Source of the DNA: Rheum nobile | Lineage: Eukaryota > Streptophyta > Magnoliopsida > Caryophyllales > Polygonaceae | DNA: 64,000 bases | Direction of reading: 5' to 3' | NCBI GenBank assembly: GCA_027886185.1 | Contig: WOAB01000563.1 | Location: forward strand, 1-64,000 | Shown: positions 23,581 to 35,293 of the stretch, one piece after another | Layout of the letters: each line of letters begins with the position of its first letter | Position numbering within the stretch: position 1 is the first letter of the stretch | Translations under genes and position numbers: made by a program | The notes under the pieces: model-generated | What the model saw: the letters and a program-made list of their open reading frames with translations, nothing else | Database searches by the model: none | Told to the model about the DNA's origin: nothing

Positions 23581-24286
23581 CGATATAGTATTAGAGCATC
23601 TTAATTTATGTATTAGAGCATCTTAATCCCGTACACTTGTGGGTCGATGAATATAACTAATACGATATAGTATTAGAGCATCTTAATCACGTACACTTGC
23701 GGGTCGATGAATAACGTAAGTGTATGAATTTTATCAAATGGACTTGATGAAAAAGTGATCTATGTCTATTAAGGTAATCTTATAACACGTGTTGGATGAA
23801 TAAGGTGATTGATTATAATCGTGATTAACGGATTAATTAACATCATGTTTGAGGAAAACATGAATAAGATGTTGTGCGGTTAATTGTATAAAGGATTAAG
23901 GAATCTTAAAGATCTTATGTTAAGAGCCTGATTAATGGAAAGATTTTGGGTTAATAGTTGGCATAAGGGCCAAATTTAATTAAGGTAAATATTAAAATGG
24001 ATGAGGTGCATATGTAAAGAGTAAGCCGATATGACAATTGAGGGTACTAAGTTTGGAATATAAGTGAGTTTTATGTATGTACTTTGAGGAACTGATCATC
24101 GAAAGAAAGTTGGTAGAGAAATATTGTATTCTTCTGCTTGAGGATATCAAGATCTTTAAGATGAGTAGGGCATAATAGCGAGATTATATTGGAGACTATA
24201 ATGGATACTCTGATTACGATAATCATAATCTTGTGGATGAATATATCGATTCTAATGAGAGTAATGAACGAAGGAAGTATATAGTA
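23581..24286 (+). mobile_element. Old plus-strand Ty3/gypsy element, internal fragment, left part
   Basis: Non-coding AT-rich sequence whose plus strand matches the minus strand of the 3' non-coding part of the elements at 42.4-43.4 and 46.5-47.4 kb. Shared stretches include GGCATAAGGGCCAAAT and TTAAGGAATCTT. It resumes at 39,098 after the Tekay-like insertion. The first 130 bp hold an 82-bp tandem duplication (23,581-23,662 and 23,663 to about 23,714). No 5' LTR of this element is seen to the left, so it is truncated or its start is unrecognised. Confidence 0.6.
24282..24286. repeat. Target-site duplication TAGTA, left copy
   Basis: TAGTA directly precedes TGTAACACCC of the Tekay-like element; the identical five bases follow its other end at 39,093-39,097. 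Five-base duplications are standard for Ty3/gypsy integrases. Confidence 0.9.
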
Positions 24287-25219
24287 TGTAACACCCCCAA
24301 AACTTAACCCTTTTGGAAAGGTATTACCGCCAGTGACCCCAGTGTTCCTTACCGAGATCACCCAAGGCTTTACCATTTAAATACAATTTATGAAATACAA
24401 ATGATACATAATGATCAAAGCATTCAATTCCAAAACATAACATTGTCAAAGAAACATGAGTTACGGGATTACAACCCAATCCCGAATAGGATAACACAGA
24501 GTTTAAACCAAATACAGCGGAAGTCTTATAAAGTAGGGTACAACGGAAGTCTTACAAAACACATTACAACCAAAGTCGTTGTCCAAAAGATCTCAACCTG
24601 AGTAACGAAATAACTAAAACATTCAAAAACCACCGTCGACTCCATAGTCCTTCTATTCTTCTGAGCTACTTTCTATCTGATGTGCTGAATCGAACGGATG
24701 ACACCAGCCCACATGCGGAGAACAAAGTTCGAGGGTTAGTATACTTGAATAGACTAGCAAGGGTATAAAGCAGAATGGTTCGAAGCAGTCGTATTAGGTT
24801 AGACTCATCGCTTTTCGAATAATAACCGATGACGATAGTCAACCATCATACTCCTACTGGAATAAACAATAGGTATGCACAAGAGAAGATTCTGGAAGAC
24901 TGAATCTTCACAGAAATCGACCCGAAAAGAGACTCCAGGAGATTGAGTCTTTAAGGAAATATGACAAATCTGGAATTACAGAATCAAATAATGATTTAAA
25001 AACTGACCGAGATGCTTCGGTCCACGACCAACCTCACCGCATACAGCGAATCTAGATTGGAAAGAGAACGTACTATGATCAAAGTCGAGACGAGTTTTCC
25101 TAGCTGCACTATAACTTAGCTGCATTACTCGCCAAGGTTTATTAATTATGTGCGTCAGAGTAGCACTTATCTGATTTATATTACAAAACACACACCACAT
25201 TATAGACTTTTTCATGTGT

Positions 25220-25227
25220 ACCCCAAC
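25220..25227. repeat. hAT target-site duplication ACCCCAAC, left copy
   Basis: Identical eight bases occur at 29,114-29,121. The uninterrupted LTR copy at 37,620-37,640 has this octamer once. An eight-base TSD is diagnostic of hAT transposition. Confidence 0.95.
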
Positions 25228-25248
25228 CATGGTTATTAAAATCGAGAT

Positions 25249-25282
25249 CCGGATCGTAAAATCGTGAGATTTTACGATCCGG
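25249..25282. promoter_or_regulatory. hAT subterminal palindrome
   Basis: CCGGATCGTAAAATC, four bases GTGA, then the exact reverse complement GATTTTACGATCCGG: perfect 15-base arms about 20 bp inside the left end. The half-site TTTTACGATCCG recurs near the right end (about 29,035-29,052). Such subterminal repeats usually bind hAT transposases; that role is inferred. Confidence 0.6.
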
Positions 25283-26109
25283 TAGGAGGGGTCTGATCCA
25301 GATCGGGCTATAAAATCGAAAAATAATAGAATCGTATTAAAATCGTGTAAAATCAGCTTACAATCGTTGGATCGTACGATCCGTATAAAATAGTAAGATT
25401 CTGTTATTTGAAGCTTTAACAATTTATTTGGGTTTTGAACGGCCCATTTTGTGTGTACCCATTACTCTCTATTAGGCCCAATATGAGATTTCCACCCAAT
25501 TTGACCTAGAGGCAGTGATTTCAGCACTTCACGCACCTAGAGAGGTTGCGAGCTTAGAGATTTTCACAGTTCCGGACCTCCGGTGGCTACGGTCTGGACC
25601 GTCTGGTGGTGGGTCGATTGGCCATTGAAAATCGAGTTATTGCTGACCGTCGACGACTAAGGGGAATGTTTTCTTATGCTGCTTGCTGGAATAGGTGGTG
25701 ACTTTCGGTCCTTCATATTGGATCTTGAGGTAAGTACTAAGTACTAACTAGTAACTACTAAGTAATTTATATAATTATAAACTTGATTTTAAGCTATCTG
25801 AATATCTGATTCATAAATTCTGAATGAAGAATGGATGACAATTTGGCAATTTATACTGATTACTGATGTGTGTTGTTATTTGCTGAAGGATTTGGAATTG
25901 TAAACTTGATTTTAAGCCATGTGTGCTGGAATACTGGAATGGTGATTAATGATGATGATGGCATATTGGCATGATGCCATGAATGATGATGATGCAAGAT
26001 TTTAATTTTTTCTTAGATTACGTAACATTAGCTAATAGCTATTTATGTTATTTTTTATTCTTAGTGGCTTAGTACAATTTTGGTTATCTATTGCAGATTT
26101 GCAGTTACA

Positions 26110-28809
26110 ATGTCAAGTGTTCCGAGTAGTGAGTCAATTAAACCAAATAGAAAAAAAGCTAACGGGAGTAGATTAGACCCGGGTTGGGAGCATGGGATTG
26201 ATGTGGATAAAAATGCAAAAAAAGTGAAGTGTATGCATTACAGTAAGGTTTTTTCAGGTGATATTTATAGGTTAAAACATCACCTTGCGGGCACTCGTAT
26301 TAATGTTGAGTCTTGTGCACTAGCTCCGAAAGCTGTTAGAGAAAAATTTGCAACACTTCTACAAGCTAGTGTGGAGGAAGCTGGCAAAAAGAAAAAAAAG
26401 GCTTAATGATATTGGGGAAAATGACGAAGAAGAAAGATCTTATGACATGGAGAGGGATAGAAAGGGAAAAGGTATCATGGATCGTATGTTAAGTAAGTCA
26501 AGCTCAAAAATGCAATCTACACTAAATCAGTTGTAGAAGAAGGATGAAAGAGATGATGTTTGTCAACAAATTGCTCGCTTTTTGTATACAAGTGCTATTC
26601 CATTTAATGGTGTGAACAATCCTGAATTTGCAATTATGATTGATAAGGTTGCGAAGTATGGTATGGGATTCAAACCACCTAGTTTTCATGAAGTTAGAGT
26701 GAAATTTTTGAAAAAGGAAGTGACTCTTGTGAGAGAAATGGTTGAGGAGCATAAACAAGAATGGAAGAAAACTGGTTGCACAATTATGTCAGATGGATGG
26801 ACCGATAGACAAAGGCGCACACTATGTAACTTTTTTGGTGAATAGTCCTAAGGGGACTGTTTTCTTATCATCAATTGATGCATCTGACATCTCAAAAACT
26901 GCAGATAAAATCTTTGAGATGCTAGATGATGTTGTAGAAAAGGTTGGGGAGGAAAATGTGATTCAAGTTGTGAGTGATAATGCTGCGAATTATAAAGCTG
27001 CTGGAGAAAAGTTGATGGAAAAGCGAAAACGTTTATATTGGACTCCTTGTGCTGCACATTGTATTGATTTAATATTGGAAGACTTTGACAAGAAGATTAA
27101 GGTTCATGGTTCAACAATTGAGAAGGCTAAGAGGATAACGACATTCATATACTCTAGAACATTGCTTCATACATGGCTGAAAGAGTTCACCAAAGGAAGG
27201 GAATTAATCAGACCCGGTGCGACACGATTTGCTACTTCCTACTTGACGTTGAGATGTCTAAATGAGCAAAGAGGGCATTTAATGGGATTGTTTGCATCAA
27301 GCAAGTGGAAATCAAGTAAATTTGCAGCAACAACTGAGGGAAAAGCCATCCAAAGGTTTGCATTAGACAATCGTGGCTTCTGGCATGGTGTTACTTCATG
27401 TTTAAAGGCATCTCTTCCTCTTGTAAAAGTGCTTCGCATGGTGGATTCTGATGAGCCAATGATGGGATTCATTTATGATGCAATGGAACAAGCAAGAAAT
27501 CAGATCAAAGCCAACTTCAATAATGTTCAAAGGCAGTAAGTTACTAAGTTATTTACTATATTATGATTTTTATCTATTTTTTTCTTATAAGTGAGTTTGC
27601 ATTCATAAATTTTAAGGTTTTCCTAATATGTATATATGTTTCTTTTCATTATACAGGTACAAACCCGTATTGGACATAATTGATGCACGTTGGGGTTCTC
27701 AACTACATAGACCATTACATGCAGCAACTTATTATCTAAATCCACATTTTCAATACATGACAGATTTTAAAGTAGATGCTGAAATCAAACTTGGTTTATA
27801 TGATTGTTTGGGAAGAATGGTTCGTGATCATGATGAACGGGTGAAAATCGATATGCAAATGGATGACTTTAAAAATGCAAAAGGCCTTTTTGGTTTGCCT
27901 ACTGCTGTGTCAACAAGAAATAAGAAGGCTCCAGGTAAACTTTATATTATTGGTTTCTTTTACTTATTCTGATTATAATTGAGAAGGCTAATAAGGAAAA
28001 TTTTATTACTTATTTAGCTAATTGGTGGGATTCATATGGTGATCAATGCCCTGAGTTGAAAAGACTTGCTATACGGATTTTAAGCTTGACGTGCAGCTCT
28101 TCTGGTTGTGAGCGAAACTGGAGTGCATTTGAAATGGTTAGTTTTCATTCATATATAATTTAATTTACTGTTTAAAATAATTATTTATTGTACTAAACTA
28201 TGAATAAATGATTTTAATGTTAGGTGCATACAAAAAAGAGAAACCGTCTACATCAAGAAAAACTAAATGATTTAGTTTTTGTGATGTACAATCTGAAATT
28301 GAAGCATAGACAACAAAAGCAAGCCGCTAGAGCACCACAATCATTTGATCTGGATGATATACCATCAGATGATGAATGGATTACAGAGGCTGAAGATCCT
28401 ATTCTGCCAAACAGTGGAGAATTGTTGAATATTGTTGATAGAGCTTTACATGATGAATGTAAAATTATAAATCCTATGGTTTCTCCTTAAATTTAATTGA
28501 GCTTTAATGCATAACTGATAGTTTTCTTCTTTTTCCTCCTTTTGTTGTTGAATAGGTGACAATTTTTAATCCCAAGAATCAAGTCTTGGAAAGGGAGTAG
28601 GGGCAGCATGTGTTGGTTCAAATGAAGTAGTGGACCTCGATGATCTTGTGACGAATGTTGATGATGGTGATTTTGATGATCACGTTGATGATGAAGATGA
28701 AACCATTGATATTGATGATGAATTGAATGATTCAATAGGCAATAACAAAGATTGTGGCAAAGAAAATGAAGCTTTGTTAGATGAAAATTATGGCTATGAT
28801 GATGATTGA
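26110..28809 (+). pseudogene. hAT transposase with BED finger, broken
   Basis: Start at MSSVPSSESIK (26,110). Domains in order: BED-type zinc finger (DPGWEHG, KVKCMHYSKVF, RLKHHLAGT), RNase H-like core (SDGWTDRQRRTLCNF with the first Asp; QVVSDNAANYKAAG with the second; TPCAAHCIDLILED), and the C-terminal dimerisation region with the catalytic Glu in SSSGCERNWSAFE. Introns with good splice sites: 27,536-27,656, 27,935-28,017 and 28,137-28,223. An Asp/Glu-rich tail reads to the stop at 28,809. Damage: a frameshift in an A-run near 26,395, TAG at 26,534-26,536, a frameshift in a T-run near 26,835, and an unclear frame near 28,490-28,600. The second finger cysteine is replaced (CMHY). It cuts and pastes the element, but not in this state. 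Confidence 0.9.
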
Positions 28810-29113
28810 TGATGTATTAGTTTGAGTAGGCTACTGTTTTAGACATTATGCTATTGGAGTATTACCATGTGATGTGGTACCGTGGTAGACTTTGGAGATT
28901 GTATGAATTGTGAACTTTTGGTCAATGTAATGTTTCATTTTATTTTAGGAAAATTCCATTTATCTTACCTAAAATTTTGATTTTTTTTTATATTTATAAT
29001 ATATTATTTTTTAATAAGTTTGTAAAATCTTACGATTTTACGATCCGATTTTACGATCCGATCCGCAGGGCCTTTCGTGATCCGATCCTAAAATCTCGAT
29101 TTTAATAACCTTG

Positions 29114-29121
29114 ACCCCAAC
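29114..29121. repeat. hAT target-site duplication ACCCCAAC, right copy
   Basis: Second copy of the octamer at 25,220-25,227, directly after the right terminal inverted repeat (AATAACCTTG). Confidence 0.95.
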
Positions 29122-30070
29122 ATTGGAACGACACATCTTAGTATACGTTTCGTCGAGAGTGACGCACACCGGAAGGTTTGTGACACCAGCTAAGTGTCAT
29201 GCCTCTACACACTTGTGAAAGAGACCGATCATGATCTTAGAATAGTACCAGATGGAGACGAGCCACCCCGATACCAGATTATAAAGAAACGACCGGACGA
29301 AGTCCGAGTACATTCCTAACTAACAGTGCTAACCACACAGATATAGCACAATAACAGTTACAAAATAAATTCACATAAAGGCCCGAAAGGCGATCACAGA
29401 TAATAGCGCTGTTCTAACAGATATACAACCTATTATATGATTTTCCAAAACAGTTTATAAAACCATTTCCAGACAAACATAACGATCGTTCCAAATTAAT
29501 TAATCAATTGAAATAACTGATAATCAATGTAAATATGGAAACGATGAGCAAGAGCGAACCGCCACTTGTCTTAATCCGCAGAAAAGCCTAACGACAACGA
29601 CGGGATTCCGGGCTCGACACGGGTATAGCTCCGACAGCACAACGACCTTCGAGTCGACCCATAAAAGGAACCCTAAGTTAGATCTGACATAACCACAGTA
29701 CGAATCTAAAAACGACGAAAGAAAACGAAAGGAACGACGCCACAACGACGATCACCAAAGCCAAAAGCCCAAAAAGGCATTCTGGACACTGGCGGCGGTC
29801 GCCGCAGTTCATCACGGCGGGCGCCGTGAAGAACTCAGACGACAGAAGCGGCGAGAAAACTCACCCAAAACACGAGCGACTCGGCCTCCTTCGACTTGCT
29901 TTGGTTTCTAACCACCAAGGGCTACCAAAAGCTTCACAAAGGCACTCTGGAAACACCACCAAACGACACCGGCGAAAGCTCTAGAATCTGGCAAGGCAAG
30001 AACTCCGGTGAGGCAAGAATTTGGGAGAGCTTGGGCTGTGGATTGAGCTCAAAACCCCTCCCAGACACCT

Positions 30071-30080
30071 CCTTTTATAG
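30071..30080 (-). promoter_or_regulatory. TATA box in the Tekay-like 3' LTR
   Basis: Minus strand CTATAAAAGG, matched at the same place in the other LTR (38,587-38,596). It would place transcription start some 30 bases downstream on the minus strand and marks the U3/R part of the LTR. Confidence 0.7.
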
Positions 30081-30535
30081 CCAAAGCACCGGGAACACAA
30101 TGATGGCCCTACGAAGAGCTACTCTGGCGCTGCCAGAGCCACGCCGGCAACCTTCGGGCAAGGACCTCCGGACAACAACGACGGCGGGCGCCGCCATAAA
30201 TGCGGCGGGCGCCGCAATAGGCCTGGCATCCCCAGCTAGGAGAAGACCCAGCCGGCTCCTCGAGCCTTGTGACGGCGGGCGCCGCCCTTGGCTTTGCCGC
30301 CTCCTTAGCTCTTAGACGACAACGATATTAACCCGGGATAAAATTATCGTACGCGAGCGAGTATTAAAATCCAAAGCACGTCGTCTGTATTTTATTTCAC
30401 TGAGAAAAATATTACAGATACAGAGAGCATTACCAAACGTCTTAAACTCTCTGAATTAAATCCGACGTACATAACGGGTACTCGGGAAAAATCCCGGAAC
30501 TCCAGAAATAGCTTACAAAAATACGGGGTATCACA

Positions 30536-30550
30536 TCTCCTCCCCCTTAA
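30536..30550 (-). other. Polypurine tract of the Tekay-like element
   Basis: Minus strand TTAAGGGGGAGGAGA lies directly before TGTGATACCCC, the first bases of the 3' LTR. It primes plus-strand DNA synthesis. Both related elements have a similar tract (AAGGGGGTAGTAA) at the same place. Confidence 0.85.
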
Positions 30551-30571
30551 AAGAAGTTTCGACCCCGAAAC

Positions 30572-31405
30572 TTAGGTCGAGAATAACTCGGGAAAAGGCC
30601 TGAGCATATCTGACTCAGTTTCCCACGTTTCCCAAGTAACTTCCTCCGATCCAGACTTGGACCACTGAATCCGTACCAACGGTACGATCTTGCTACGCAG
30701 CTGCTTCTCACGACGCTCCAAAATGCGCACGGGCATCTCCTCATAAGTACCATTAGCCTGAATCTCGATGTCCTCATAACTCAGCACATGAGACTCATCT
30801 GGCACATACTTCCTGAGCAAAGAGACGTGGAACACATTATGCACTGGATGAGCCGATGGCGGCAACGCCAAGCGGTACACTAGAGATCCCACTCTATCCA
30901 GAATCTCGAATGGTCCCACGTAGCGAGGGTTCAGCTTCCCATGCTTACCAAACCTGAAAACCCCCTTCGAGGGCGACACCTTGACAAACACCTTGTCACC
31001 GACCTCGAACTCGACATTCCTATGCTTCTTGTCTGCATACGACTTATGTCGACTCTGAGCGGTCAACATCCTTTGCCTAATCAAAGCAATGTCTGAAGCT
31101 GTCCTCTCGACTAACTCTGGCCCAAGCAGAATCTTATCGGCATTATCATCCCAACAAATCGGAGATCTGCATCTGCGACCGTACAAAGCTTCAAACGGAG
31201 CCATCTTGATTGTAGCATGCCAGCTATTGTTGTATGTGAACTCAATCAGACTCAGGCTGTCTTCCCAGCTAGTCGGACGATCGAGTACACAAGCTCTGAG
31301 CATATCCTCCAGGGTCTGGATGGTCCTTTCCGACTGGCCATCTGTCTGAGGATGAAAAGCTGTGCTGAATCTCAACTCGGTTCCCATGGCCTTGTGAAGT
31401 TCTTT
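30572..31405 (-). pseudogene. Integrase C-terminal part with chromodomain-like tail
   Basis: In frame with the upstream pol segment, from which one TAG (31406-31408) separates it. Contains FSTAFHPQTDGQSERTIQTL with the last integrase catalytic Glu, GRRCRSPICWDD, GDKVFVKVSPSKGVFRFG, KLNPRYVGPFEIL, HPVHNVFHVSLLRKY, and at the end VPLVRIQWSKSGSEEVTWE, which resembles the chromodomain of plant chromoviruses; this domain targets insertion to methylated histone H3 chromatin. The catalytic Glu and the chromodomain lie beyond the stop, so this copy cannot make a full integrase. Confidence 0.9.
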
Positions 31406-33328
31406 CTAGAACCTAGACATGAAACAGCCATCTCGATCCGATACAATGGTCTTAGGAATGCCATGTAAGCGGACAATTTCCTTCTGGTAGACTTCTTCTA
31501 ACTTTTGGGTTTCCCATGTGGTCTTGATGGCTATGAAATGAGAACTCTTCGTAAGCCTATCCACAATTACCCAGATAGCATCTCTCTGACTTCGAGTCTT
31601 GGGTAGCCCAGTGACGAAGTCCATGGCGATGTCCTCCCATTTCCATTCTGGCACTGGGAGAGGTAGCAACTCACCACCTGGCCTGCGGTGTTCGATCTTG
31701 ACCTTCTGGCAAGTTAAGCACTTTTCCACAAAGTCTGCTACGTCCCACTTCATGTTTGGCCACCAAAACTTCTTCCTGAGATCCTTGTACATCTTGCTAG
31801 AACCAGGATGCACAGAATAAGCAGATGAATGAGCTTCTCTCATCACCAATTGACGAAGACTCTCTGTGTCTGGCACACAGATCCGATCCTGAAACCAAAG
31901 CGATCCATCATCCTGAATCACAAAACTGGGAGCTTTCCCATCCATCACTTCACTGCTTAGCTTTACCAAGACGATGTCGTCAACTTGCTTTTCCTTGATC
32001 TGATCCAGCAGTGTAGCCTGAATTTTCAGCATACTCAGGAAACATCTACGCTGATCATACAGAACTTCAATGTCACACGAATCTCGGTTTAACTTGGTCT
32101 GAGCAGTAAGTAGAGCAACTACAGTCTCGTGTGTTGTCTTCCGGCTCAGTGCATCAGCTACCACATTAGCCTTGCCCGGATGGTACAACAACTCGATGTC
32201 GTAGTCCTTGAGCAACTCTAGCCAGCGGCGTTGTCTCATTTTCAGCTCCTTCTGAGTAAATATATACTTGAGACTCTTGTGATCGGTGAAGACTTGGCAT
32301 CTTATACCGTAGAGGTAATGCCTCCAAATCTTCAGCGCAAAAACTACCGCTGCTAACTCAAGATCATGGGTCGGATAGTTTTCTTCGTAAGTTTTGAGTT
32401 GTCTAGATGCGTAAGCAATAACTCTGCCTCTCTGCATCAGTACACAACCCAAACCACACTTTGAAGCATCACTATAGACCACATAATCGTCATTCCCTTC
32501 TGGAAGTGCTAACACGGGTGCCGAGGTCAGCCGTCGCTTCAACTCCTGGAAACTGGCCTCGCACTTGTCATTCCAGACAAACTTCTTGTGAACCTTGCGG
32601 AGTAGATTGGTCATAGGTAGAGCGGTCTTTGAAAACCCCTCCACAAACCGTCTATAATACCCGGCAAGCCCAAGAAAGCTGCACACCTCCTTCACGTTCT
32701 GGGGCTGTGTCCAATTTGCCACAGCTTCGATCTTTTGGGGATCAACCATAACCCCATTCTCATTGATCACATGGCTTAAGAAAGCCACCTCCTTCATCCA
32801 GAATTCACACTTGGACAGTTTAGCATAAAGCTGATGTTGTCTAAGAACTGACAAAGCAATCCACAGATGTTCCTCGTGGACTTCTTCACTCGGAGAGTAG
32901 ATCAGAATGTCGTCTATGAAGACCACTATGAACTTGTCCAAGTACTGGTGAAAACATCGATTCATCAGGTCCATAAAGACAGCTGGGTCATTCGTAAGCC
33001 CAAAAGGCATCACTACGAACTCGTAATGACCATATCTGGTCCTGAACGCAGTTCTAGGAATGTCCTGCTCATGAATTCTGAGCTGGTGATAACCCGATCT
33101 CAGGTCGATCTTGGAGAAAACCTTTGCTCCCTGCAACTGATCCAACAGGTCATCAATCCTAGGCAGAGGATACTTATTCTTGATCGTCACCTTGTTCAAC
33201 TCTCGATAGTCGATACAAAGTTGGAACGATCCGTCCTTCTTTTTGACGAACAATACCGGAGCACCCCACGGTGATGCACTCGGCCTGACATAACCTTTGT
33301 CAAGAAGATCTTCAAGTTGATTCTTCAA
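31406..33328 (-). pseudogene. Pol: reverse transcriptase, RNase H and integrase N-terminal/core
   Basis: A 640-codon open segment. RT: KDGSFQLCIDYRELNKVT, FSKIDLRSGYHQLRI, FIDDILIYS with the catalytic Asp pair. RNase H: VYSDASKCGLGCVLMQ, LELAAVVFALKIW, FTDHKSLKYIF, NVVADALSRK. Integrase: zinc-binding HPG...CLTCQKVK, then MDFVTGLPKT and IVSDRDG with two catalytic Asp residues. One substitution stands out: GLTNDPAVF, where this block usually reads AP. It is flanked in frame by TAA at 33329-33331 and by the closing TAG at 31406. Confidence 0.95.
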
Positions 33329-33766
33329 TTATTGCATCTCAGCTAGAGCCATCCGATACAGTGATTTGGAAATCGGTGCCGTACCAGGCTCAAGATCAAT
33401 TGAAAACTCTACGTCACGGTTCGGGGGTAATCCAGGAATTTCTTCTGGAAAGATATCCGAAAACTCCCTAACCACAGGAATATCAAGAACCTCAGGTCCA
33501 TCCTTTGCGGGCGAATCCAAGTAGTAAAGGTACCCGACACATCATTGTCGTAGTAGCTTAAACGCAGCCATCGCATTGATCAGTTTGCCGTTATCAGCGT
33601 CATTCCGACCTTTGAACTTGCACACGAACTGGCCCCCAGATGACACCGTCACCGTTCTTGAACTGAAGTCGATCACCGCCTTGTGACGCGTCAGCCAATC
33701 CATACCAAGAATGATGTCGTATGGAGCCATGGCTATACAGATTAGATCTGCCTCAAATTCCTTACC
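33329..33766 (-). pseudogene. Pol: protease end and start of reverse transcriptase
   Basis: Same frame as gag and pol, with TGA at 33542-33544 inside and TAG at 33767-33769 at its upstream edge. Readable blocks: APYDIILGMDWLTRHKAVID (end of the aspartic protease) and VREFSDIFPEEIPGLPPNRD followed by DLEPGTAPISKSLYRMA (entry to the RT domain). The order is the standard PR-RT of chromoviruses. Three stops fall in about 450 bases. Confidence 0.88.
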
Positions 33767-34375
33767 CTAAATGGTAATCGGGAAGTCGGACAGATTCTTG
33801 GTTCCCACCAAACGTTCTCCATTAGGAAGACTAACGACGAAAGGGTCGCATGAATCGTTGCACACTAAGTCTAACTTGCTAACATAGCTATCCGAAATAA
33901 AGGAATGTGTAGCACCAGAATCAAACAGAATGCACACGGAAGTAGAGTGGATGTATAAAGTACCTTGAGCAATCGGAGCGTTGGGTCCATCCGCTTCACG
34001 CATCTCGTACAAGCGTTGACCCTGACTTCTAGAAACAGCTGGGGCCTTTCCCTTGTTCTGAGCAGTCGTCTGAACTGACGGGCTAGGAGTCTCGGCAGGC
34101 TTGAACCTAGGTCGGTTGCTCTGATGAACTGACCCTTGTTGCGACTCTACTCCCTTCTGCTTCCCCTGCTTGCAGGACTCCTGCAGATGACCATCACATC
34201 CACATTCAAAGCACGATCTCTTCTCCTTCTGGCACTCATTGCTCTTGTGTCCAGCAACACCACAGTTATAACACTGAATTGAACTTCTGCTCTGACTGGA
34301 CTGCTGCGTTGACCCTCCGTGAGTCATATTCGTCTTTGCTTGGCCAGACTTGGCAAAGCTAGACGGTGGCACAGG
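33767..34375 (-). pseudogene. Gag end with two zinc knuckles, and protease active site
   Basis: Contains two CX2CX4HX4C knuckles in tandem, CYNCGVAGHKSNEC and CFECGCDGHLQESC, which bind the RNA genome, and the aspartic protease site CILFDSGATHSFIS. Gag and protease are in one frame with no shift between them, as in plant chromoviruses that make a single gag-pol polyprotein. It ends at TAG 33767-33769 and begins after TGA 34376-34378. Confidence 0.92.
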
Positions 34376-35293
34376 TCACTTGAATCCACCACCCTGATTC
34401 TGATTCTGACTCTGCATCGACCTCTGTCGGATGCGTCTCTTCATTGAATCCTCCAGAGTCACCTCCAACTTGTAGGCAGCATCCATATACTACTCCAGAG
34501 TAGAGCATGTGTGGTGCACCATCAACGGCTTGATATCTGGACTCATCCACTCGTGGAAGTACCAGATCTTTTGTGCCTCGCTGGATATCTCAGGTCCAGC
34601 ATACTGCAAGAGATGGTTGAATTTGGTTGCCAGCTCGGTCACCTTCAAACCATCAGTCTTGGGGTACAGAAACTCCTTGTGTTTCTCCTCTCTCATAGAT
34701 CGAGAGAAGAAACGGTCAATCATCTTGGTCTTAAACATTGACCAGGTCAACACAGGGCTATCAGCTAAGCCTGTACTCTCCCACCACTCACTGGCCTCAT
34801 CCTTCAACTGCAAGGAAGCTATGTGGACCTTCTCAGCCTCGGTACACATCACATTGCGGAACAGCCTCTCCATATGAGAAAACCAATGGGTCACCCTGAC
34901 GGGTTCCCCTTTTCCATTGTAGCTGTCAGGCCTCATAGAACTGATGGTCTTCAGAGCACGACCATAGTTGTCCCTAGTCTTGACTGTATTCTCCTGGGCA
35001 GCATGGTTTTCTGGTTCCTCAAACCTCGGAACCGGTGGGGGAATCGGCACGCCTTATGCCTGAGGTGCATTTGGTCGCATAGCATCAGTGATAGCTTGCA
35101 TGACAATTCCTCGAATTGCCTCTACTGCTGCAGCATCAAACACTACTGGTGCATTACTCTGATCCTGACCATTGCCTCTGGATTGATTATGGGATTCAGA
35201 TACATGCTCATCTTGTGCAACATCTCTTATGGTTGGTATGGGCTCCTGGCTAGTCCCAACACCAGCTCGCCTTGTGTTCCTTGTATTCACCAT
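34376..35293 (-). pseudogene. Gag, capsid part
   Basis: Starts at MVNTRNTRRAG (35,291-35,293; an upstream in-frame Met at 35,308 is less likely). Shows the retrotransposon gag core: VTHWFSHMERLFRNVMCTE, LQLKDEASEWWES, TWSMFKTKMIDRFFSRSMRE and ELATKFNHLLQYAG. Gag assembles the particle that packages the RNA. In-frame stops: TAA 35054-35056, TAG 34490-34492 and TGA 34376-34378; no frameshift is needed to read the whole of it. Confidence 0.9.

Larger units (their letters stand above)
25228..29113 (+). mobile_element. hAT DNA transposon (3,886 bp)
   Basis: Ends in near-perfect terminal inverted repeats, CA(T/A)GGTTATTAAAATCGAG, and is flanked by an 8-bp TSD. Subterminal regions are dense in ACGATCC/GGATCGT motifs at both ends (about 25,245-25,385 and 29,030-29,095), likely transposase binding sites. 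It encodes one plus-strand transposase gene, now broken. The empty site is preserved in the partner LTR, which proves the insertion. Confidence 0.96.
24287..30535 (-). repeat. 3' LTR of the Tekay-like element, split by hAT
   Basis: Aligns throughout with the LTR at 36,693-39,092. Without the hAT element and one copy of its TSD it is about 2,355 bp, against 2,400 bp for its partner. It has extra bases near 29,150 (CGTCGAGAGTGACGCACACC), absent from the partner, and lacks some GC-rich motif copies the partner has. A TATA box (CTATAAAAGG, minus) lies at 30,071-30,080. Confidence 0.92.

Noticed and set aside
29896..30315. Plus-strand frames inside the Tekay-like LTRs (also 38367-38888)
   Set aside because: The frame is present in both LTR copies, without domain or codon signature, across GC-rich motif repeats and opposite to the LTR promoter.
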